From: UBA4207 sp964352405
GTDB lineage: Bacteria; Bdellovibrionota; Bacteriovoracia; Bacteriovoracales; Bacteriovoracaceae
Length of the DNA: 55,164 nt
Reading direction: 5' to 3'
Assembly: GCA_964352405.1 (NCBI GenBank)
Contig: CAYGRY010000008.1
Location: 1 to 55,164, forward strand
Part shown: in pieces, positions 49,727 to 55,164 of the stretch
How the letters are laid out: the number at the start of each line of letters is the position of its first letter
Position numbering within the stretch: position 1 is the stretch's first letter
Position numbers and translations under genes: made by a program
The notes under the pieces: model-generated
Told to the model about the DNA's origin: nothing
Databases searched by the model: none
Seen by the model: the letters and a program-made list of their open reading frames with translations, nothing else

Positions 49727-50727
49727 AAATTTGTCGTTATATCTTAAACAATGATCCTTTTAAACAAGCTCGTATGGGTATCGTTCTAAGTGATGAAGGT
49801 GTTGTCATAGATCCACAAACAGTGTGGGCCTGTGATTATGAAAGAGAAGGCTTTGCCAGACCTTGGGAACGAGCTACAAGACAAATGCCAACTTCGCTTC
49901 ATTATCTTCTGAATCATTTTGATGATCCACACGATGCTTTAGAAGAGTCATATGGACTTTATCTTTTTCTACAAAAAGTTGGTGACCTTACACTTAAAAA
50001 TGGTGTTAGTGTTTTTCATAACCTCAGTGAAGTTACTCTAGTTAATCCAATGGATAGAATTAGTACTTACCGTGACTTTTATGCCCATGAAAAACACGTG
50101 GCCGCTGGTTTTAAAAAACGTAACGAGCCAATTCCTCCGGCGTGGTACGAGATACCAGCTTACTATAAAGGTGCAACTGAAGGCTTTATCGGAAGTGGTG
50201 AAGAAATTCTTTGGCCGAGCTACACTGACGTGCTTGATTATGAATTAGAACTGGCCATGATCGTTGGCCGTGATGGAAAAAATATTAAAGAGGACGAAGC
50301 AAGCTCCCATATCTTTGGTTATAGCGTCCTAAACGACATTTCAGCTCGTGATATTCAGAAAAAAGAAATGGCCGTTCGCCTAGGACCTGCTAAAGGCAAA
50401 GACTTCTGCACAATTTTAGGACCAGTTATTGTGACGGCCGATGAATTTGAATATCAGGAACCTAATCTTCTGATGACAGCTAAAGTTAATGATAAAGAAT
50501 GGTCTCGCGGTCAATCCGGTGACATTCATTACACTTGGGCGCAAATGCTTACGCATGTCTCAAAAGACGAATGGGTTATGCCAGGTGATGTTTTTGGTTC
50601 AGGGACTGTCGGAACAGGTTGTGGCCTGGAACTCGATAAATGGATTCAACCTGGTGATAAATTAGAATTAACGATTGAAGGTATTGGCACACTTATCAAT
50701 ACTGTAGGTCAAAAGGTGAAAGGCTAA
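49723..50727 (+). CDS. Fumarylacetoacetase-family hydrolase
   Basis: A 334-residue FAH-fold enzyme that would split fumarylacetoacetate into fumarate and acetoacetate, the last step of tyrosine breakdown. YRDFYAHEKHV (about 117-127) carries the catalytic His and metal Asp region. DYELELAMIVGRDG and NDISARDIQ supply the Glu/Asp metal ligands. GSGTVGTGCGLELD is the conserved C-terminal loop. It is coupled by ATGA to the aminotransferase and by TAATG to homogentisate dioxygenase. The genomic setting makes genuine fumarylacetoacetase more likely than another acylpyruvase of this superfamily. Confidence 0.9.
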   Translation: MKICRYILNNDPFKQARMGIVLSDEGVVIDPQTVWACDYEREGFARPWERATRQMPTSLHYLLNHFDDPHDALEESYGLYLFLQKVGDLTLKNGVSVFHNLSEVTLVNPMDRISTYRDFYAHEKHVAAGFKKRNEPIPPAWYEIPAYYKGATEGFIGSGEEILWPSYTDVLDYELELAMIVGRDGKNIKEDEASSHIFGYSVLNDISARDIQKKEMAVRLGPAKGKDFCTILGPVIVTADEFEYQEPNLLMTAKVNDKEWSRGQSGDIHYTWAQMLTHVSKDEWVMPGDVFGSGTVGTGCGLELDKWIQPGDKLELTIEGIGTLINTVGQKVKG

Positions 50728-51818
50728 TGGAAAGTTTCAAAGCTTCAGGCACCCACACAAAACAGGCCCATGTCGATATTCCCAAAGGGACTTTTGAAGA
50801 AGAACATGGTCGTAAAGGTTTTTTTGGCAGAGTCTCTCAGCTCTATCATGAGAATCCTCCAGTCAGTTGGACTAAGATCGAAGGCGACTTAAAGCCTCGC
50901 TGTCTTCCACCGTTGTTTGGAAAGAATCTTAAGCATAATAATTTTATGGCGATTCTTAAAAATAAAGATGTCACTATTTCTGCTGGCAACTACGACATGA
51001 GCTTTTCTAGATTTTATAGAAACGCTGACTTTGATGAGCTTTATTTCATCCATGAAGGCAAAGGCCGCCTTGAAACAAGCTATGGTCATATTCCTTACAT
51101 AAAGGGTGATTATATTATCATTCCAAGAGGAACAACGTATAAGCTCTTTGTTGATGAGCCGACCAAAATGTTAAAAATTGAAAGTGCTTCTGAGTTTGAA
51201 CAACCGACTCGTGGCATTTTAGGTCCCAATGCACTTTACGATCAAACAGCGATCTTCACTCCAACAGCGCAGCTTGGAAGCGATAAAGCTGATGAGTATG
51301 TAGTTGAGATTAAGCGCCTTGGAAAAATTACTGCTGTAACATACCCTTTTAATCCTTTGGATGTTCAAGGCTGGAAAGGATCTTTGTATCCTTGGAAGAT
51401 TTCAATCTATGATATCTGTCCTGTGATGAGCCATCGCTATCACATTCCTCCAAGTGGTCATACAACTTTTGTGGCAAAGAACTTTGTTGTTTGCAGCTTT
51501 GTAGAAAGACCACTTGAAGATGCTAAACATAAAGTTCTAAAGGTTCCTTTTTATCACAGCAATATCGATTACGATGAAGTGCTTTTTTATCATCAAGGTA
51601 ATTTCTTTTCGCGCGATAATATCGATGCTGGCGCCATGACTTTCCATCCTCAAGGAATTAATCACGGACCTCATCCCAAAGCATTTGCCAATGTCGACGA
51701 TAAGACGTGGACTGATGAGTTTGCCGTGATGATCGATACCCGCTACCCACTTGAACCTACGACATGGTTTTCTGAAAATGAAATCAAAGACTACTGGAAA
51801 TCTTGGATGGACCAATAA
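50727..51818 (+). CDS. hmgA: Homogentisate 1,2-dioxygenase
   Basis: A 363-residue cupin-type ring-cleaving dioxygenase of the short bacterial form (the human enzyme is about 445 residues). The iron site is visible as FYHSNIDYDEVLFYHQGNF (His277 and Glu284) and GINHGPHP (His313, His316). YRNADFDELYFIHEGKGRLE is the first cupin strand pair. It opens homogentisate to maleylacetoacetate. The gene is linked by one-base TAATG overlaps on both sides. A maleylacetoacetate isomerase and a 4-hydroxyphenylpyruvate dioxygenase are not present in the window. Confidence 0.92.
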   Translation: MESFKASGTHTKQAHVDIPKGTFEEEHGRKGFFGRVSQLYHENPPVSWTKIEGDLKPRCLPPLFGKNLKHNNFMAILKNKDVTISAGNYDMSFSRFYRNADFDELYFIHEGKGRLETSYGHIPYIKGDYIIIPRGTTYKLFVDEPTKMLKIESASEFEQPTRGILGPNALYDQTAIFTPTAQLGSDKADEYVVEIKRLGKITAVTYPFNPLDVQGWKGSLYPWKISIYDICPVMSHRYHIPPSGHTTFVAKNFVVCSFVERPLEDAKHKVLKVPFYHSNIDYDEVLFYHQGNFFSRDNIDAGAMTFHPQGINHGPHPKAFANVDDKTWTDEFAVMIDTRYPLEPTTWFSENEIKDYWKSWMDQ

Positions 51819-52450
51819 TGAAGATGCAAAGCTTTGACACTGACGGGGAATTTTCTGCCAATTATAAGTTCGTTATTGGTTCTATTTTGCCAAGACCGAT
51901 TGCTTGGGTCTCAACAGTTAATGAAGATGGCTCAAATAATTTAGCACCATTTTCTTTTTTTACCGCTGTTAGTGCAAAACCAATGATTATAGCTTTTAGC
52001 CCAATGATTCGTTCATCGACTGGTGAAATAAAAGATACGGCTAAAAATATTTTAGAGCGTAAGCATTTTGTCGTTAATTTTGTCACTGAAGATCTTGCCC
52101 AAAAAGCAAACATGACAAGCTCTGAGCTCGCTTACGGTGAAGATGAGTTCATTCACGCAGGCCTAACTCCAATTGATAGCGATAGTGTTAAGGCCAAGCG
52201 TGTGAAAGAGAGTCCAGTACAGTTTGAATGTATTTATCGCGATCATCTGTCCTACGGAGATCAGCCAGGTGCGGGAATGATTATTACCGGTGAAGTGGTA
52301 AAGATACATATCGATGAATCAATTCTTGAAGGTGATAAGATCAACACTCAAAAGTACAAACCTGTCGGCCGTGGTGCTGGTAATGATTGGTTTAAATGTG
52401 ACTCTACCTTTGAGATGGAACGCTTGATGAAGGCACAAATCCAAAAATAA
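51818..52450 (+). CDS. Flavin-reductase-like FMN-binding protein (DIM6/NTAB)
   Basis: A 210-residue split-barrel flavoprotein: YKFVIGSILPRPIAWVSTVN at the N-terminus, then NNLAPFSFFTAVSAKPMIIAFSP, the hallmark of the DIM6/NTAB group. It may supply reduced flavin or act as an FMN-dependent reductase. The start at ATG 51818 overlaps the hmgA stop by one base (TAATG). An in-frame TTG at 51803 and ATG at 51824 are alternatives. Its presence in the homogentisate operon suggests a link to aromatic catabolism, but the exact step is not evident. Confidence 0.88.
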   Translation: MKMQSFDTDGEFSANYKFVIGSILPRPIAWVSTVNEDGSNNLAPFSFFTAVSAKPMIIAFSPMIRSSTGEIKDTAKNILERKHFVVNFVTEDLAQKANMTSSELAYGEDEFIHAGLTPIDSDSVKAKRVKESPVQFECIYRDHLSYGDQPGAGMIITGEVVKIHIDESILEGDKINTQKYKPVGRGAGNDWFKCDSTFEMERLMKAQIQK

Positions 52451-52528
52451 GACAGATATCCTGTTATTTTTACAGTCGTTCTTTCGCTTCGAGCTGCATT
52501 GCGATATATTCTCCCTTCAGGGGGATAT

Positions 52529-52978
52529 ATGTCTAAGTATTTAATATTATTATCTACTTTATTTACACTTCAAGCTTTTGCACAAGATGTAGATTTTGAA
52601 CCAGTTGTTTGCGATCAAGAGCAATCATGTATCAAAACAACGACCCCTGCCGGCAACCAATCAAACTTTAAGCTCATTGAAATGTTCGATGTCGATGGTC
52701 AAAGCCTTGGCAAAAAACTCAGCTCTTCAAGCGCTATCAACGACATCTTCTATGAAGGTATTGTTGGCTGTTATCAAGGTAATATTGCTGATGCGTGCGA
52801 TATGGGTGAACTCATGGCCGGTGCAACCAATCTTGATTATTCTCAAGGTGGTCACGCTAAGACTGAAGGCTTTAAATGTTATGCCATTGATCGTGTCGTC
52901 AACTTTGAGTATGAACTTCATAGTGACTACACTCAAAATCCAACGCTAACCAAAGTTACACTAGAAATTTGCCAATAA
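52529..52978 (+). CDS. Small secreted protein of unknown function
   Basis: A 149-residue protein with a signal peptide (MSKYLILLSTLFTLQAFAQ, cleavage about residue 17-18). The mature part has six Cys, some in the patterns CDQEQSC and GCYQGNIADACD, suggesting disulfides. ATG 52529 is chosen because AGGGGGA (52519-52525) lies just upstream, much like the groES ribosome binding site; an in-frame extension to 52499 would precede the signal. A bidirectional terminator follows. No family is recognised. Confidence 0.78.
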   Translation: MSKYLILLSTLFTLQAFAQDVDFEPVVCDQEQSCIKTTTPAGNQSNFKLIEMFDVDGQSLGKKLSSSSAINDIFYEGIVGCYQGNIADACDMGELMAGATNLDYSQGGHAKTEGFKCYAIDRVVNFEYELHSDYTQNPTLTKVTLEICQ

Positions 52979-53006
52979 AAAAGGGGCCGTTAAGCCCCTC
53001 TTTTTT
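52977..53006. terminator. Bidirectional intrinsic terminator
   Basis: AGGGGC (52982-52987), loop CGTTAA, GCCCCT (52994-52999), followed by CTTTTTT on the plus strand. On the minus strand it is followed by TTTTTT (complement of 52977-52982). It separates the convergent small secreted gene and tig and can end both. Confidence 0.92.
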
Positions 53007-54294
53007 ACTTCGTTTTTACTTTTACTTTAGATCTTAGTTGATCAAACGTTTTCTCTTCTCTGATCGCATACATAAGATTGTTCTTTAGCTTTTCATTGCC
53101 TAGGTAATATTCTTCAATCTTGGCTTTTTCAAGTCCAGATGAAGCTGCCATTTCATCAATTTTAGCGGCTAAGTCAGATTCGCTTGCTTCAACTTTATAG
53201 TCTTTTGCCAATGTATCTAGAATCAATCCAGACTTAACTTGAAATTCAGCTTTTGTTGTTACATCAGAAGCCCAACGAGAGAAGTATTCTGAAAGCATTT
53301 TCTCGTTAAAGCCTTGCTGCTTAAGATTGTTTGAAATGTCTTCTCTAACATGTTGCTCTTGTTGCTCAACCATAGTTCTTGGAACATCAAACTTATTTTC
53401 TTCGATTAGCTTATTAAGGATATCTTGGTGAAGCTTTTCTTTTGCAGCACGGTCTTTTTGCTTTGTAAGCATGTCTAGGTTTTTAGTCTTAAACTCAGCT
53501 GCATCAGCATAACCAAATTCTTTTGCTAGCTCATCTGTAAGTTCAGGAAAGTTTCTTTCCTTAATTTCAAGAAGTTCAGTTTCAAAAGTAACTTTTGCAT
53601 TTTTCAATGCATCCATATGGTAGTCAGCTGGGAAAGTTAATTCGATATTTTTCTTCTCGCCTTTTTTCATCCCAACCATTCCTTCTTCAAAGCCAGGAAT
53701 GAATTGATTAGACCCGATTTCCAAAAGGAATTCTTCACCTTTCATATTTTCAGGACGCTCACCATTTTCTTGAACGCCTTGGAAATTAAGAACAGCAAAT
53801 TGACCGTTAGCAAGTTTAGTTGAAGCATCTGCCACTTCAGTCATTTCAGCCTTAGAAGCCAGGTAGTTTTTCTTTAACTGCTCGAGGTCTTCATCGTTAA
53901 CAGTAGTTGAGTCCATCTCGAAAGAAAGTCCAGAAACATCATTTAATTTAATTTCAGGGAAGATTTCGACAACGGCTTCAAAGCTAACGCTTTTGCCTGC
54001 TTCATATTTCATATTTTCAAATGCTGGGTAACCAACAACTCTTAGCTTTTCAGCTGTAATCGCTTCAAAAACTTTATTTTGAACAAAGCTATTTAAAGCT
54101 TCGCCTTCAAGTTGAGGTCCGTAAATCTGCTCAACCATAGCAAGAGGAGCTTTACCTTTTCTAAAACCTTTAAGGTTTGTCGTTTTTTGTTTCTTAACAA
54201 CAGCTGCTTTAATTTCAGTTGTAAGGTCTAGTGTTTCAAAATTGAAAACTAATTTCTTTGTGCAGTCATTCACTGCTTGAAGCTGATAGCTCAT
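53005..54294 (-). CDS. tig: Trigger factor
   Basis: A 429-residue ribosome-associated chaperone and peptidyl-prolyl isomerase. The ribosome-docking loop GFRKGKAP (43-50) is exact. The FKBP-type domain lies about 150-250 (GQFAVLNFQG, FIPGFEEGMVGMKKGEKK), followed by the helical C-terminal cradle. ATG 54294 has AGAGGA six to seven bases upstream; 12 further in-frame upstream residues lack support. Downstream of truA on the same strand, but separated from it by a probable terminator. clpP/clpX, often next to tig, are not seen; the next gene is convergent. Confidence 0.95.
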   Translation of the reverse strand: MSYQLQAVNDCTKKLVFNFETLDLTTEIKAAVVKKQKTTNLKGFRKGKAPLAMVEQIYGPQLEGEALNSFVQNKVFEAITAEKLRVVGYPAFENMKYEAGKSVSFEAVVEIFPEIKLNDVSGLSFEMDSTTVNDEDLEQLKKNYLASKAEMTEVADASTKLANGQFAVLNFQGVQENGERPENMKGEEFLLEIGSNQFIPGFEEGMVGMKKGEKKNIELTFPADYHMDALKNAKVTFETELLEIKERNFPELTDELAKEFGYADAAEFKTKNLDMLTKQKDRAAKEKLHQDILNKLIEENKFDVPRTMVEQQEQHVREDISNNLKQQGFNEKMLSEYFSRWASDVTTKAEFQVKSGLILDTLAKDYKVEASESDLAAKIDEMAASSGLEKAKIEEYYLGNEKLKNNLMYAIREEKTFDQLRSKVKVKTK

Positions 54295-54326
54295 AATATT
54301 CCTCTGCTGATGCGTTGCGCAATAAG

Positions 54327-54355
54327 TCAAAACTGATGGCTAAAAGTAGCCATCA
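54327..54355 (-). terminator. Probable intrinsic terminator after truA
   Basis: TGATGGCTA and TAGCCATCA (54334-54342 and 54347-54355) form a perfect 9-base stem with a 4-base loop. On the minus strand GTTTTGACTT follows. The T tract is short, so readthrough into tig is possible. Confidence 0.6.
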
Positions 54356-54372
54356 ACGCAGAAAAAGTCAAT

Positions 54373-55164
54373 TTAAACGAGGTTGTAGACGACGTTATAA
54401 AGCACTAAACCCTGAGGAGGTGCGACGGCCCCCAGACGCTTTTTTACGGACTTACTTAAGACTTCTTGAATATCATCTTCGCTCGCACGATTTTTACCAA
54501 CTTCAAACAAACTCGACACCATTAGTCGAACCATTTGTTTTAAAAATCCGTTGCCTCTAACCTCATAGACCCAAATAGGGTTAGATTGATCATAGCCGAG
54601 CTCATGAGCCGGTCTGATCTCACTATGGTAGATTTCTCTTACCGTTGAGTTAACAGGTGTTCCTAGTGTTCTAAAGTACTCAAAGTCATGACTTCCTAAA
54701 AATATCTTGGCAGCACTTTTCATTGCCTCAAGATCAAGATCCCAACGATGCTCATAAACAAACCTGGCCAAAACAGGGGCCGTTCTACCTACACAAAAAT
54801 AATATCTATAGGTCTTATCAATCGAATCTCTGACCGGATGAAATGAATACGGAATATCTCGACACGAAAGGATGCGTATATCTTTTGGAAGAGTTCCATT
54901 GAGGGCCCTAATTATTTTTTCATTATCAACATCTGATTGAAGCGTCACTTTTGCATATTGAGATAGAGCATGAACACCGCTATCCGTACGACCAGATCCA
55001 ATAATTGAAGGCTCAATTCCATGACATAGTTTCGCAATAGCTTTAGTCAGCTCACCTTGAACGGTTGGCAAATCAGGCTGCTTTTGCCAACCATTATAAT
55101 TTGTTCCGTCGTACTGAAGCTTTAAAAGAATATATCTTTTAGAGATAGTCGAAGGTGAATCCAA
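54373..55164 (-). CDS. truA: tRNA pseudouridine38-40 synthase, 5' end at or beyond window edge
   Basis: 263 residues are visible. The catalytic Asp lies in GSGRTDSGVHA (about 56-66 of the visible part). LQYDGTNYNGWQKQP near the start and NGFLKQMVRLMV in the C-terminal half are TruA hallmarks. It isomerises U38-U40 in the anticodon arm of many tRNAs. The first visible codon is TTG at the very edge; no ATG precedes the conserved region, so either that TTG or a codon outside the window is the start. A hairpin terminator follows the stop, then tig. Confidence 0.95.
   Translation of the reverse strand: MDSPSTISKRYILLKLQYDGTNYNGWQKQPDLPTVQGELTKAIAKLCHGIEPSIIGSGRTDSGVHALSQYAKVTLQSDVDNEKIIRALNGTLPKDIRILSCRDIPYSFHPVRDSIDKTYRYYFCVGRTAPVLARFVYEHRWDLDLEAMKSAAKIFLGSHDFEYFRTLGTPVNSTVREIYHSEIRPAHELGYDQSNPIWVYEVRGNGFLKQMVRLMVSSLFEVGKNRASEDDIQEVLSKSVKKRLGAVAPPQGLVLYNVVYNLV

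Noticed and set aside
1..55164. Prophage, insertion sequence, tRNA gene or CRISPR array
   Set aside because: No transposase, integrase, phage structural protein, cloverleaf-sized gap or regularly spaced repeat was seen; intergenic gaps are short throughout.

Overview
The window is about 55 kb of low-GC chromosomal DNA (roughly 38-40% G+C by eye), densely coded on both strands. No gene-free stretch exceeds 300 bases. I see no rRNA or tRNA genes, insertion sequences, prophage genes or CRISPR array. Gene content points to a Gram-negative bacterium of the Bdellovibrionota, most plausibly the Bacteriovorax/Halobacteriovorax side. This is an inference from a Myxococcus-type Agl/Glt motility gene set combined with low GC and many lineage-specific secreted proteins; no marker gene was compared.

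Layout. (1) 1-2489: the first 15 codons of groES leaving on the minus strand, a small secreted protein and a ClC chloride channel/antiporter with CBS domains. (2) 2512-7230: a glucose-scavenging block: secreted GH15 glucoamylase, SGLT-like sodium/sugar symporter and ROK glucokinase. (3) 7222-11653: DNA polymerase I with eroded proofreading residues, an RDD membrane protein, thioredoxin and the LPS heptose gene gmhA. (4) 11765-22382: an Agl/Glt-type trans-envelope motor locus. A TolQ-like and two TolR-like genes on the plus strand face a six-gene minus-strand operon: beta-barrel, periplasmic repeat protein, large TPR protein, TPR lipoprotein, small secreted protein, and an FHA-TM-TonB-like protein. 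(5) 22477-28235: an AddAB-like helicase-nuclease pair. (6) 28321-36236: Hsp33, a lipoprotein, a membrane Fe-S oxidoreductase of the heterodisulfide-reductase type, and three coupled genes for unknown secreted proteins. (7) 36300-40277: hisS-valS. (8) 40320-41645: an exported peroxiredoxin and a winged-helix regulator. (9) 41823-46365: an AT-rich accessory block with an orphan HTH-like protein, an alpha/beta hydrolase, a SAM methyltransferase, an argininosuccinate-synthase-like ligase and a GNAT/autoinducer-synthase-like protein. (10) 46362-48493: a GT9-like transferase, an EI24/CysZ-like membrane protein and a DUF309 protein. (11) 48578-52450: a tightly coupled tyrosine/homogentisate catabolic operon. 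(12) 52529-55164: a small secreted protein, trigger factor and the C-terminal part of truA.

How the genes work together. The sugar block reads as a complete route from extracellular starch or glycogen to glucose-6-phosphate. The Agl/Glt block carries a proton-channel trio plus the cytoplasmic-to-outer-membrane chain GltD-E-F-G in the same order as I recall for Myxococcus xanthus. The aromatic block supplies an aminotransferase, homogentisate dioxygenase and fumarylacetoacetase but lacks 4-hydroxyphenylpyruvate dioxygenase here. The best candidate for an undescribed system is the AT-rich block at 41.8-46.4 kb. It joins an ArgG-fold ligase with altered substrate residues to a probable acyltransferase by a 4-base overlap, opposite a methyltransferase and hydrolase, with no argininosuccinate lyase nearby. 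It looks like a small-molecule, possibly signalling, pathway.
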